This document shows, in pieces, positions 40,002-53,119 of a stretch of DNA of 64,000 nt (the stretch's first letter is position 1; every line of letters begins with the position of its first letter). The stretch covers positions 24,304,599 to 24,368,598 of the forward strand of contig NC_088309.1 of assembly GCF_910592395.1 (NCBI RefSeq), in the 5' to 3' direction. Source of the DNA: Lineus longissimus (lineage: Eukaryota; Nemertea; Pilidiophora; Heteronemertea; Lineidae). A model generated the notes under the pieces. The model saw nothing but the letters and a program-made list of their open reading frames with translations. It was not told the DNA's origin and made no database searches. The position numbers and the translations under genes are program-made.

Positions 40002-43000
40002 GCCCTGATAGCTCAGCGGTTAGAGCGCTGCGCTTTAGAGTGGGTGGTCACGGGTTCGAACACCGGCGAATGTATTTTTTCGTTTTTTTAAAAGGTCTTC
40101 TTTCCATTTTTCATCCATGAACGTTTATCAGGCCCGGATTCGAATTAGATTCAAACCCTGGCGAATCTTATATATTTTTTTTTTAAAAAGCTTTCTTTCT
40201 ACTTTCATCCATGAACGCTTATCAGGCGCGTATCCAAGGGGGTGCACCAGAGGCACGCCCCCTAATTGATATAGAATCTTTGAAATTGACCATGAAAGTT
40301 TGGAACACACCTGTAGTGCAGCAATTTTGATGAGAAATGCAGTGCACGCTCCCTTTTCTTCCAGTTCCTGGATCCGCTAACGCTCTTAGACCATCATCAT
40401 TATTATCATTATCAATATTATCATGAAGAAAACCCCTTCACCCGCGAACTTTTCAAGCTGAAGTACACACTGATTCCAGGTTTTTGAGCACTCCAGGGAA
40501 TGGTTTGACTATCAGTCGGCGAAGCTTTCTAAATGCAATTGCCCTGTGCATCCGCACACTTTCGGCTTCCAAAAGAATCGACTCGAATCTTAATTCAAAT
40601 CTGCCATTGCCGACATCATTGGCGCCAAAAACTATTTCTTTTGACCCTGTTGACCTCGCTTCTAAAAATTTTGTTTTTAAACCATTCAAACATTTAAATC
40701 AACTGCAAACATTTTCAATAAAATCACCGAGCTATATATATACGATATATTAAGAAATATCTATAGTAATATTGTGTTATACGGTTACCTTGGAACTATT
40801 TGCACCCAATTACTCTTCCGCCAGCGTGACCTAGCCACAATCATGGCGCGTACCCTAAGGTCTGTCTTCAGATTGCCGAATATCTCACGTCAAACATGAA
40901 CGCCCTGATAGCTCAGCGGTTAGAGCGCTGCGCTTTAGATTGGGTGGTCACGGGTTCGAACCCCGGCGAATGTATTTTTTCGTTTTTTTAAAAGGTCTTC
41001 TTTCCATTTTTCATCCATGAACGTTTATCAGGCCCGGATTCGAATTAGATTCAAACCCTGGCGAATCTTATATCGTTTTTTTTAAAAAGCTTTCTTTCTA
41101 CTTTCATCCATGAACGCTTATCAGGCGCGTATCCAAGGGGGTGCACCAGAGGCACGCCCCCTAATTGATATAGAATCTTTGAAATTGACCATGAAAGTTT
41201 GGAACACACCTGTAGTGCAGCAATTTTGATGAGAAATGCAGTGCACGCTCCCTTTTCTTCCAGTTCCTGGATCCGCTAACGCTCTTAGACCATCATCATT
41301 ATTATCATTATCAATATTATCATGAAGAAAACCCCTTCACCCGCGAACTTTTCAAGCTGAAGTACACACTGATTCCAGGTTTTCGAGCACTCGAGGGAAT
41401 GGTTTGACTATCAGTCGGCGAAGCTTTCTAAATGCAATTGCCCTGTGCATCCGCACACTTTCGGCTTCCAAAAGAATCGACTCGAATCTTAATTCAAATC
41501 TGCCATTGCCGACATCATTGGCGCCAAAAACTATTTCTTTTGACCCTGTTGACCTCGCTTCTAAAAATTTTGTTTTTAAACCATTCAAACATTTAAATCA
41601 ACTGCAAACATTTTCAATAAAATCACCGAGCTATATATATACGATATATTAAGAAATATCTATAGTAATATTGTGTTATACGGTTACCTTGGAACTATTT
41701 GCACCCAATTACTCTTCCGCCAGCGTGACCTAGCCACAATCATGGCGCGTACCCTAAGGTCTGTCTTCAGATTGCCGAATATCTCACGTCAAACATGAAC
41801 GCCCTGATAGCTCAGCGGTTAGAGCGCTGCGCTTTAGAGTGGGTGGTCACGGGTTCGAACCCCGGCGAATGTATTTTTTCGTTTTTTTAAAAGGTCTTCT
41901 TTCCATTTTTCATCCATGAACGTTTATCAGGCCCGGATTCGAATTAGATTCAAACCCTGGCGAATCTTATATCGTTTTTTTTAAAAAGCTTTCTTTCTAC
42001 TTTCATCCATGAACGTTTATCAGGCGCGTATCCAAGGGGGTGCACCAGAGGCACGCCCCCTAATTGATATAGAATCTTTGAAATTGACCATGAAAGTTTG
42101 GAACACACCTGTAGTGCAGCAATTTTGATGAGAAATGCAGTGCACGCTCCCTTTTCTTCCAGTTCCTGGATCCGCTAACGCTCTTAGACCATCATCATTA
42201 TTATCATTATCAATATTATCATGAAGAAAACCCCTTCACCCGCGAACTTTTCAAGCTGAAGTACACACTGATTCCAGGTTTTCGAGCACTCCAGGGAATG
42301 GTTTGACTATCAGTCGGCGAAGCTTTCTAAATGCAATTGCCCTGTGCATCCGCACACTTTCGGCTTCCAAAAGAATCGACTCGAATCTTAATTCAAATCT
42401 GCCATTGCCGACATCATTGGCGCCAAAAACTATTTCTTTTGACCCTGTTGACCTCGCTTCTAAAAATTTTGTTTTTAAACCATTCAAACATTTAAATCAA
42501 CTGCAAACATTTTCAATAAAATCACCGAGCTATATATATACGATATATTAAGAAATATCTATAGTAATATTGTGTTATACGGTTACCTTGGAACTATTTG
42601 CACCCAATTACTCTTCCGCCAGCGTGACCTAGCCACAATCATGGCGCGTATACCCTAAGGCCTGTCTTCAGATTGCCGAATATCTCACGTCAAACATGAA
42701 CGCCCTGATAGCTCAGCGGTTAGAGCGCTGCGCTTTAGAGTGGGTGGTCACGGGTTCGAACACCGGCGAATGTATTTTTTCGTTTTTTTAAAAGGTCTTC
42801 TTTCCATTTTTCATCCATGAACGTTTATCAGGCCCGGATTCGAATTAGATTCAAACCCTGGCGAATCTTATATCGTTTTTTTTAAAAAGCTTTCTTTCTA
42901 CTTTCATCCATGAACGTTTATCAGGCGCGTATCCAAGGGGGTGCACCAGAGGCACGCCCCCTAATTGATATAGAATCTTTGAAATTGACCATGAAAGTTT

Positions 43001-46000
43001 GGAACACACCTGTAGTGCAGCAATTTTGATGAGAAATGCAGTGCACGCTCCCTTTTCTTCCAGTTCCTGGATCCGCTAACGCTCTTAGACCATCATCATT
43101 ATTATCATTATCAATATTATCATGAAGAAAACCCCTTCACCCGCGAACTTTTCAAGCTGAAGTACACACTGATTCCAGGTTTTCGAGCACTCCAGGGAAT
43201 GGTTTGACTATCAGTCGGCGAAGCTTTCTAAATGCAATTGCCCTGTGCATCCGCACACTTTCGGCTTCCAAAAGAATCGACTCGAATCTTAATTAAAATC
43301 TACCATTGCCGACATCATTGGCGCCAAAAACTATTTCTTTTGACCCTGTTGACCTCGCTTCTAAAAATTTTGTTTTTAAACCATTCAAACATTTAAATCA
43401 ACTGCAAACATTTTCAATAAAATCACCGAGCTATATATATACGATATATTAAGAAATATCTATAGTAATATTGTGTTATACGGTTACCTTGGAACTATTT
43501 GCACCCAATTACTCTTCCGCCAGCGTGACCTAGCCACAATCATGGCGCGTACCCTAAGGCCTGTCTTTAGATTGCCGAATATCTCACGTCAAACATGAAC
43601 GCCCTGATAGCTCAGCGGTTAGAGCGCTGCGCTTTAGATTGGGTGGTCACGGGTTCGAACCCCGGCGTATGTATTTTTTCGTTTTTTTAAAAGGTCTTCT
43701 TTCCATTTTTCATCCATGAACGTTTATCAGGCCCTGATTCGAATTAGATTCAAACCCTGGCGAATCTTATATCGTTTTTTTAAAAAAGCTTTCTTTCTAC
43801 TTTCATCCATGAACGTTTATCAGGCGCGTATCCAAGGGGGTGCACCAGAGGCACGCCCCCTAATTGATATAGAATCTTTGAAATTGACCATGAAAGTTTG
43901 GAACACACCTGTAGTGCAGCAATTTTGATGAGAAATGCAGTGCACGCTCCCTTTTCTTCCAGTTCCTGGATCCGCTAACGCTCTTAGACCATCATCATTA
44001 TTATCATTATCAATATTATCATGAAGAAAACCCCTTCACCCGCGAACTTTTCAAGCTGAAGTACACACTGATTCCAGGTTTTCGAGCACTCCAGGGAATG
44101 GTTTGACTATCAGTCGGCGAAGCTTTCTAAATGCAATTGCCCTGTGCATCCGCACACTTTCGGCTTCCAAAAGAATCGACTCGAATCTTAATTCAAATCT
44201 GCCATTGCCGACATCATTGGCGCCAAAAACTATTTCTTTTGACCCTGTTGACCTCGCTTCTAAAAATTTTGTTTTTAAACCATTCAAACATTTAAATCAA
44301 CTGCAAACATTTTCAATAAAATCACCGAGCTATATATATACGATATATTAAGAAATATCTATAGTAATATTGTGTTATACGGTTACCTTGGAACTATTTG
44401 CACCCAATTACTCTTCCGCCAGCGTGACCTAGCCACAATCATGGCGCGTACCCTAAGGCCTGTCTTTAGATTGCCGAATATCTCACGTCAAACATGAACG
44501 CCCTGATAGCTCAGCGGTTAGAGCGCTGCGCTTTAGATTGGGTGGTCACGGGTTCGAACCCCGGCGAATGTATTTTTTCGTTTTTTTAAAAGGTCTTCTT
44601 TCCATTTTTCATCCATGAACGTTTATCAGGCCCGGATTCGAATTAGATTCAAACCCTGGCGAATCTTATATCGTTTTTTTTAAAAAGCTTTCTTTCTACT
44701 TTCATCCATGAACGTTTATCAGGCGCGTATCCAAGGGGGTGCACCAGAGGCACGCCCCCTAATTGATATAGAATCTTTGAAATTGACCATGAAAGTTTGG
44801 AACACACCTGTAGTGCAGCAATTTTGATGAGAAATGCAGTGCACGCTCCCTTTTCTTCCAGTTCCTGGATCCGCTAACGCTCTTAGACCATCATCATTAT
44901 TATCATTATCAATATTATCATGAAGAAAACCCCTTCACCCGCGAACTTTTCAAGCTGAAGTACACACTGATTCCAGGTTTTCGAGCACTCCAGGGAATGG
45001 TTTGACTATCAGTCGGCGAAGCTTTCTAAATGCAATTGCCCTGTGCATCCGCACACTTTCGGCTTACAAAAGAATCGACTCGAATCTTAATTCAAATCTG
45101 CCATTGCCGACATCATTGGCGCCAAAAACTATTTCTTTTGACCCTGTTGACCTCGCTTCTAAAAATTTTGTTTTTAAACCATTCAAACATTTAAATCAAC
45201 TGCAAACATTTTCAATAAAATCACCGAGCTATATATATACGATATATTGAGAAATATCTATAGTAATATTGTGTTATACGGTTACCTTGGAACTATTTGC
45301 ACCCAATTACTCTTCCGCCAGCGTGACCTAGCCACAATCATGGCGCGTACCCTAAGGCCTGTCTTCAGATTGCCGAATATCTCACGTCAAACATGAACGC
45401 CCTGATAGCTCAGCGGTTAGAGCGCTGCGCTTTAGAGTGGGTGGTCACGGGTTCGAACACCGGCGAATGTATTTTTTCGTTTTTTTAAAAGGTTTTCTTT
45501 CCATTTTTCATCCATGAACGTTTATCAGGCCCGGATTCGAATTAGATTCAAACCCTGGCGAATCTTATATCGTTTTTTTTAAAAAGCTTTCTTTCTACTT
45601 TCATCCATGAACGTTTATCAGGCGCGTATCCAAGGGGGTGCACCAGAGGCACGCCCCCTAATTGATATAGAATCTTTGAAATTGACCATGAAAGTTTGGA
45701 ACACACCTGTAGTGCAGCAATTTTGATGAGAAATGCAGTGCACGCTCCCTTTTCTTCCAGTTCCTGGATCCGCTAACGCTCTTAGACCATCATCATTATT
45801 ATCATTATCAATATTATCATGAAGAAAACCCCTTCACCCGCGAACTTTTCAAGCTGAAGTACACACTGATTCCAGGTTTTCGAGCACTCCAGGGAATGGT
45901 TTGACTATCAGTCGGCGAAGCTTTCTAAATGCAATTGCCCTGTGCATCCGCACACTTTCGGCTTCCAAAAGAATCGACTCGAATCTTAATTCAAATCTGC

Positions 46001-49000
46001 CATTGCCGACATCATTGGCGCCAAAAACTATTTCTTTTGACCCTGTTGACCTCGCTTCTAAAAATTTTGTTTTTAAACCATTCAAACATTTAAATCAACT
46101 GCAAACATTTTCAATAAAATCACCGAGCTATATATATACGATATATTAAGAAATATCTATAATAATATTGTGTTATACGGTTACCTTGGAACTATTTGCA
46201 CCCAATTACTCTTCCGCCAGCGTGACCTAGCCACAATCATGGCGCGTACCCTAAGGCCTGTCTTCAGATTGCCGAATATCTCACGTCAAACATGAACGCC
46301 CTGATAGCTCAGCGGTTAGAGCGCTGCGCTTTAGATTGGGTGGTCACGGGTTCGAACCCCGGCGAATGTATTTTTTCGTTTTTTTAAAAGGTCTTCTTTC
46401 CATTTTTCATCCATGAACGTTTATCAGGCCCGGATTCGAATTAGATTCAAACCCTGGCGAATCTTATATCGTTTTTTTTAAAAAGCTTTCTTTCTACTTT
46501 CATCCATGAACGTTTATCAGGCGCGTATCCAAGGGGGTGCACCAGAGGCACGCCCCCTAATTGATATAGAATCTTTGAAATTGACCATGAAAGTTTGGAA
46601 CACACCTGTAGTGCAGCAATTTTGATGAGAAATGCAGTGCACGCTCCCTTTTCTTCCAGTTCCTGGATCCGCTAACGCTCTTAGACCATCATCATTATTA
46701 TCATTATCAATATTATCATGAAGAAAACCCCTTCACCCGCGACCTTTTCAAGCTGAAGTACACACTGATTCCAGGTTTTCGAGCACTCCAGGGAATGGTT
46801 TGACTATCAGTCGGCGAAGCTTTCTAAATGCAATTGCCCTGTGCATCCGCACACTTTCGGCTTCCAAAAGAATCGACTCGAATCTTAATTCAAATCTGCC
46901 ATTGCCGACATCATTGGCGCCAAAAACTATTTCTTTTGACCCTGTTGACCTCGCTTCTAAAAATTTTGTTTTTAAACCATTCAAACATTTAAATCAACTG
47001 CAAACATTTTCAATAAAATCACCGAGCTATATATATACGATATATTAAGAAATATCTATAGTAATATTGTGTTATACGGTTACCTTGGAACTATTTGCAC
47101 CCAATTACTCTTCCGCCGAGTGACCTAGCCACAATCATGGCGCGTACCCTAAGGCCTGTCTTCAGATTGCCGAATATCTCACGTCAAACATGACGCCCTG
47201 ATAGCTCAGCGGTTAGAGCGCTGCGCTTTAGATTGGGTGGTCACGGGTTCGAACCCCGGCGAATGTATTTTTTCGTTTTTTTAAAAGGTCTTCTTTCCAT
47301 TTTTCATCCATGAACGTTTATCAGGCCCGGATTCGAATTAGATTCAAACCCTGGCGAATCTTATATATTTTTTTTAAAAAGCTTTCTTTCTACTTTCATC
47401 CATGAACGTTTATCAGGCGCGTATCCAAGGGGGTGCACCAGAGGCACGCCCCCTAATTGATATAGAATCTTTGAAATTGACCATGAAAGTTTGGAACACA
47501 CCTGTAGTGCAGCAATTTTGATGAGAAATGCAGTGCACGCTCCCTTTTCTTCCAGTTCCTGGATCCGCTAACGCTCTTAGACCATCATCATTATTATCAT
47601 TATCAATATTATCATGAAGAAAACCCCTTCACCCGCGAACTTTTCAAGCTGAAGTACACACTGATTCCAGGTTTTCGAGCACTCCAGGGAATGGTTTGAC
47701 TATCAGTCGGCGAAGCTTTCTAAATGCAATTGCCCTGTGCATCCGCACACTTTCGGCTTCCAAAAGAATCGACTCGAATCTTAATTCAAATCTGCCATTG
47801 CCGACATCATTGGCGCCAAAAACTATTTCTTTTGACCCTGTTGACCTCGCTTCTAAAAATTTTGTTTTTAAACCATTCAAACATTTAAATCAACTGCAAA
47901 CATTTTCAATAAAATCACCGAGCTATATATATACGATATATTAAGAAATATCTATAGTAATATTGTGTTATACGGTTACCTTGGAACTATTTGCACCCAA
48001 TTACTCTTCCGCCAGCGTGACCTAGCCACAATCATGGCGCGTACCCTAAGGCCTGTCTTTAGATTGCCGAATATCTCACGTCAAACATGAACGCCCTGAT
48101 AGCTCAGCGGTTAGAGCGCTGCGCTTTAGATTGGGTGGTCAAGGGTTCGAACCCCGGCGAATGTACTTTTTCGTTTTTTTAAAAGGTCTTCTTTCCATTT
48201 TTCATCCATGAACGTTTATCAGGCCCGGATTCGAATTAGATTCAAACCCTGGCGAATCTTATATCGTTTTTTTAAAAAAGCTTTCTTTCTACTTTCATCC
48301 ATGAACGTTTATCAGGCGCGTATCCAAGGGGGTGCACCAGAGGCACGCCCCCTAATTGATATAGAATCTTTGAAATTGACCATGAAAGTTTGGAACACAC
48401 CTGTAGTGCAGCAATTTTGATGAGAAATGCAGTGCACGCTCCCTTTTCTTCCAGTTCCTGGATCCGCTAACGCTCTTAGACCATCATCATTATTATCATT
48501 ATCAATATTATCATGAAGAAAACCCCTTCACTCGCGAACTTTTCAAGCTGAAGTACACACTGATTCCAGGTTTTCGAGCACTCCAGGGAATGGTTTGACT
48601 ATCAGTCGGCGAAGCTTTCTAAATGCAATTGCCCTGTGCATCCGCACACTTTCGGCTTCCAAAAGAATCGACTCGAATCTTAATTCAAATCTGCCATTGC
48701 CGACATCATTGGCGCCAAAAACTATTTCTTTTGACCCTGTTGACCTCGCTTCTAAAAATTTTGTTTTTAAACCATTCAAACATTTAAATCAACTGCAAAC
48801 ATTTTCAATAAAATCACCGAGCTATATATATACGATATATTAAGAAATATCTATAGTAATATTTTGTTATACGGTTACCTTGGAACTATTTGCACCCAAT
48901 TACTCTTCCGCCAGCGTGACCTAGCCACAATCATGGCGCGTACCCTAAGGCCTGTCTTCAGATTGCCGAATATCTCACGTCAAACATGAACGCCCTGATA

Positions 49001-52000
49001 GCTCAGCGGTTAGAGCGCTGCGCTTTAGATTGGGTGGTCACGGGTTCGAACCCCGGCGAATGTATTTTTTCGTTTTTTCAAAAGGTCTTCTTTCCATTTT
49101 TCATCCATGAACGTTTATCAGGCCCGGATTCGAATTAGATTCAAACCCTGGCGAATATTATATCGTTTTTTTAAAAAAGCTTTCTTTCTACTTTCATCCA
49201 TGAACGTTTATCAGGCGCGTATCCAAGGGGGTGCACCAGAGGCACGCCCCCTAATTGATATACATGTAGAATCTTTGAAATTGACCATGAAAGTTTGGAA
49301 CACACCTGTAGTGCAGCAATTTTGATGAGAAATGCAGTGCACGCTCCCTTTTCTTCCAGTTCCTGGATCCGCTAACGCTCTTAGACCATCATCATTATTA
49401 TCATTATCAATATTATCATGAAGAAAACCCCTTCACCCGCGAACTTTTCAAGCTGAAGTACACACTGATTCCAGGTTTTCGAGCACTCCAGGGAATAGTT
49501 TGACTATCAGTCGGCGAAGCTTTCTAAATGCAATTGCCCTGTGCATCCGCACACTTTCGGCTTCCAAAAGAATCGACTCGAATCTTAATTCAAATCTGCC
49601 ATTGCCGACATCATTGGCGCCAAAAACTATTTCTTTTGACCCTGTTGACCTCGCTTCTAAAAATTTTGTTTTTAAACCATTCAAACATTTAAATCAACTG
49701 CAAACATTTTCAATAAAATCACCGAGCTATATATATACGATATATTAAGAAATATCTATAGTAATATTGTGTTATACGGTTACCTTGGAACTATTTGCAC
49801 CCAATTACTCTTCCGCCAGCGTGACCTAGCCACAATCATGGCGCGTACCCTAAGGCCTGTCTTCAGATTGCCGAATATCTCACGTCAAACATGAACGCCC
49901 TGATAGCTCAGCGGTTAGAGCGCTGCGCTTTAGATTGGGTGGTCACGGGTTCGAACCCCGGCGAATGTATTTTTTCGTTTTTTTAAAAGGTCTTCTTTCC
50001 ATTTTTCATCCATGAACGTTTATCAGGCCCGGATTCGAATTAGATTCAAACCCTGGCGAATCTTATATATTTTTTTTTAAAAAGCTTTCTTTCTACTTTC
50101 ATCCATGAACGTTTATCAGGCGCGTATCCAAGGGGGTGCACCAGAGGCACGCCCCCTAATTGATATAGAATCTTTGAAATTGACCATGAAAGTTTGGAAC
50201 ACACCTGTAGTGCAGCAATTTTGATGAGAAATGCAGTGCACGCTCCCTTTTCTTCCAGTTCCTGGATCCGCTAACGCTCTTAGACCATCATCATTATTAT
50301 CATTATCAATATTATCATGAAGAAAACCCCTTCACCCGCGAACTTTTCAAGCTGAAGTACACACTGATTCCAGGTTTTCGAGCACTCCAGGGAATGGTTT
50401 GACTATCAGTCGGCGAAGCTTTCTAAATGCAATTGCCCTGTGCATCCGCACACTTTCGGCTTCCAAAAGAATCGACTCGAATCTTAATTCAAATCTGCCA
50501 TTGCCGACATCATTGGCGCCAAAAACTATTTCTTTTGACCCTGTTGACCTCGCTTCTAAAAATTTTGTTTTCAAACCATTCAAACATTTAAATCAACTGC
50601 AAACATTTTCAATAAAATCACCGAGCTATATATATACGATATATTAAGAAATATCTATAGTAATATTGTGTTATACGGTTACCTTGGAACTATTTGCACC
50701 CAATTACTCTTCCGCCAGCGTGACCTAGCCACAATCATGGCGCGTACCCTAAGGCCTGTCTTTAGATTGCCGAATATCTCACGTCAAACATGAACGCCCT
50801 GATAGCTCAGCGGTTAGAGCGCTGCGCTTTAGATTGGGTGGTCAAGGGTTCGAACCCCGGCGAATGTATTTTTTCGTTTTTTTAAAAGGTCTTCTTTCCA
50901 TTTTTCATCCATGAACGTTTATCAGGCCCGGATTCGAATTAGATTCAAACCCTGGCGAATCTTATATCGTTTTTTTTAAAAAGCTTTCTTTCTACTTTCA
51001 TCCATGAACGTTTATCAGGCGCGTATCCAAGGGGGTGCACCAGAGGCACGCCCCCTAATTGATATAGAATCTTTGAAATTGACCATGAAAGATTGGAACA
51101 CACCTGTAGTGCAGCAATTTTGATGAGAAATGCAGTGCACGCTCCCTTTTCTTCCAGTTCCTGGATCCGCTAACGCTCTTAGACCATCATCATTATTATC
51201 ATTATCAATATTATCATGAAGAAAACCCCTTCACTCGCGAACTTTTCAAGCTGAAGTACACACTGATTCCAGGTTTTCGAGCACTCCAGGGAATGGTTTG
51301 ACTATCAGTCGGCGAAGCTTTCTAAATGCAATTGCCCTGTGCATCCGCACACTTTCGGCTTCCAAAAGAATCGACTCGAATCTTAATTCAAATCTGCCAT
51401 TGCCGACATCATTGGCGCCAAAAACTATTTCTTTTGACCCTGTTGACCTCGCTTCTAAAAATTTTGTTTTTAAACCATTCAAACATTTAAATCAACTGCA
51501 AACATTTTCAATAAAATCACCGAGCTATATATATACGATATATTAAGAAATATCTATAGTAATATTGTGTTATACGGTTACCTTGGAACTATTTGCACCC
51601 AATTACTCTTCCGCCAGCGTGACCTAGCCACAATCATGGCGCGTACCCTAAGGCCTGTCTTTAGATTGCCGAATATCTCACGTCAAACATGAACGCCCTG
51701 ATAGCTCAGCGGTTAGAGCGCTGCGCTTTAGATTGGGTGGTCACGGGTTCGAACCCCGGCGAATGTATTTTTTCGTTTTTTCAAAAGGTCTTCTTTCCAT
51801 TTTTCATCCATGAACGTTTATCAGGCCCTGATTCGAATTAGATTCAAACCCTGGCGAATCTTATATCGTTTTTTTAAAAAAGCTTTCTTTCTACTTTCAT
51901 CCATGAACGTTTATCAGGCGCGTATCCAAGGGGGTGCACCAGAGGCACGCCCCCTAATTGATATACATGTAGAATCTTTGAAATTGACCATGAAAGTTTG

Positions 52001-52671
52001 GAACACACCTGTAGTGCAGCAATTTTGATGAGAAATGCAGTGCACGCTCCCTTTTCTTCCAGTTCCTGGATCCGCTAACGCTCTTAGACCATCATCATTA
52101 TTATCATTATCAATATTATCATGAAGAAAACCCCTTCACCCGCGAACTTTTCAAGCTGAAGTACACACTGATTCCAGGTTTTCGAGCACTCCAGGGAATA
52201 GTTTGACTATCAGTCGGCGAAGCTTTCTAAATGCAATTGCCCTGTGCATCCGCACACTTTCGGCTTCCAAAAGAATCGACTCGAATCTTAATTCAAATCT
52301 GCCATTGCCGACATCATTGGCGCCAAAAACTATTTCTTTTGACCCTGTTGACCTCGCTTCTAAAAATTTTGTTTTTAAACCATTCAAACATTTAAATCAA
52401 CTGCAAACATTTTCAATAAAATCACCGAGCTATATATATACGATATATTAAGAAAGATCTATAGCAATATTGTGTTATACGGTTACCTTGGAACTATTTG
52501 CACCCAATTACTCTTCCGCCAGCGTGACCTAGCCACAATCATGGCGCGTACCCTAAGGCCTGTCTTCAGATTGCCGAATATCTCACGTCAAACATGAACG
52601 CCCTGATAGCTCAGCGGTTAGCGCGCTGCGCTTTAGATTGGGTGGTCACGGGTTCGAACCCCGGCGAATGT
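40002..52671 (+). ncRNA. Fifteen tRNA-like Pol III modules, one per array unit
   Basis: Each ~72-bp module starts at 40002, 40902, 41801, 42702, 43601, 44500, 45399, 46298, 47195, 48093, 48992, 49897, 50796, 51695 or 52600. In the copy at 40902, the A box TAGCTCAGCGG is at 40909-40919, the B box GGTTCGAACCC at 40953-40963 and a T6 terminator at 40975-40980. The D arm (GCTC/GAGC) and most of the T arm pair. The acceptor strands (GCCCTGA against CGAATGT) and the anticodon stem (CTGCG against TTGGG) mostly do not, so this is not a normal tRNA. It is tRNA-derived, like a SINE head, but with an immediate terminator that predicts an ~80-nt transcript. Several copies differ in the anticodon arm (TTTAGATTGGG or TTTAGAGTGGG) or B-box flank (AACACCGG). 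Expression is unproven. Confidence 0.7.
40225..40378 (+). repeat. Small inverted-repeat element nested in the array unit (example copy)
   Basis: It starts GGCGCGTATCCAAGGGGG with an internal hairpin (GGGGGTGCACC...GCACGCCCCC) and ends TTCCTGGATCCGCT. The ends are imperfect inverses of each other around GGATCC-type motifs. The same ~154-bp block is present in every array unit, so it was in the unit before amplification. The resemblance to GGCGGATCCAGG-ended MITEs is from general knowledge. Confidence 0.45.
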
Positions 52672-53028
52672 ATTTTTTCGTTTTTTTAAAAGGTCTTCTT
52701 TCCATTTTTCATCCATGAACGTTTATCAGGCTCGGATTCGAATTAGATTCAAACCCTGGCGAATCTTATATCGTTTTTTTTAAAAGCTTTCTTTCTACTT
52801 TCATCCATGAACGTTTATCAGGCGCGTATCCAAGGGGGTGCACCAGAGGCACGCCCCCTAATTGATATAGAATCTTTGAAATTGACCATGAAAGTTTGGA
52901 ACACACTTGTAGTGCAGCAATTTTGATGAGAAATGCAGTGCACGCTCCCTTTTCTTCCAGTTCCTGGATCCGCTCGCGCTCTTAGACCATCATCATTATT
53001 ATCATTATCAATATTATCATAGAGCGCT

Positions 53029-53110
53029 AGCCCACCAAACTTAGAGGGCCGCTGTCCACACTTTCGTCTGCACTTTCGTCCACACTTTCGTCCACAGTTT
53101 ACACCTACCC
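53029..53110 (-). repeat. Right terminal inverted repeat, 82 bp
   Basis: Reverse complement of 37776-37857 with three mismatches. It starts AGCCCACCAAACTTAG and ends GTTTACACCTACCC. Eight bases separate it from the cut end of the tandem array. Confidence 0.93.
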
Positions 53111-53119
53111 CATTTTGAC
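53111..53119. repeat. Right 9-bp target-site duplication
   Basis: CATTTTGAC immediately follows the right terminus and is identical to 37767-37775. Confidence 0.8.

Larger units (their letters stand above)
39036..53020 (+). repeat. Tandem array of a ~899-bp composite unit, ~15.5 copies
   Basis: Units repeat with spacings of about 896-905 bp and differ by few substitutions. In order, each contains an AGAATCGACTCGAATC segment that ends with an AATAAAATC stretch, a TATATATATACGATAT palindrome, a TTGCACCCAATTACTCTTCC segment, a tRNA-like module with oligo-T, a degenerate second B-box-like stretch (GATTCAAACCC), a nested small inverted-repeat element, and a (CAT/TAT)-rich stretch. The first unit is truncated at its left edge and lacks the tRNA-like module. 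The last stops inside the CAT-rich stretch at 53020. Two opposed open frames of 78 and 82 codons persist in nearly all copies, but they overlap on opposite strands and resemble no protein I know. Their preservation follows from the DNA identity. Confidence 0.95.
37776..53110. mobile_element. Giant non-autonomous TIR element, 15,335 bp, Mutator-like by structure
   Basis: It is bounded by 82-bp inverted repeats that match at 79 of 82 positions and by a perfect 9-bp direct repeat. No open frame resembles a transposase; frames inside are at most ~128 codons and lie in repeats. Inside, from left to right, are ~400 bp of AT-rich unique sequence, a nested foldback block (38266-39035) and a ~14-kb tandem array of a ~899-bp unit (39036-53020) running nearly to the right inverted repeat. 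Long terminal repeats plus a 9-bp duplication fit the MULE group. Assignment is structural only, since no transposase could be compared. If it moves, it would depend on an enzyme encoded elsewhere. Confidence 0.82.

Noticed and set aside
40002-40073. Functional tRNA gene, with anticodon read as TTA (ochre suppressor-like)
   Set aside because: Acceptor and anticodon stems do not pair in any copy, so it is tRNA-like, not a working tRNA.
39553-52451. Repeated 78- and 82-codon frames conserved in nearly every array unit
   Set aside because: They overlap on opposite strands, match no known family, and are preserved because the DNA copies are almost identical. No evidence of selection on protein can be drawn.
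39036-53020. CRISPR array or centromeric satellite
   Set aside because: There is no spacer structure, the unit is ~899 bp and this is a eukaryotic locus. The array is confined within a transposon-like element between two genes.
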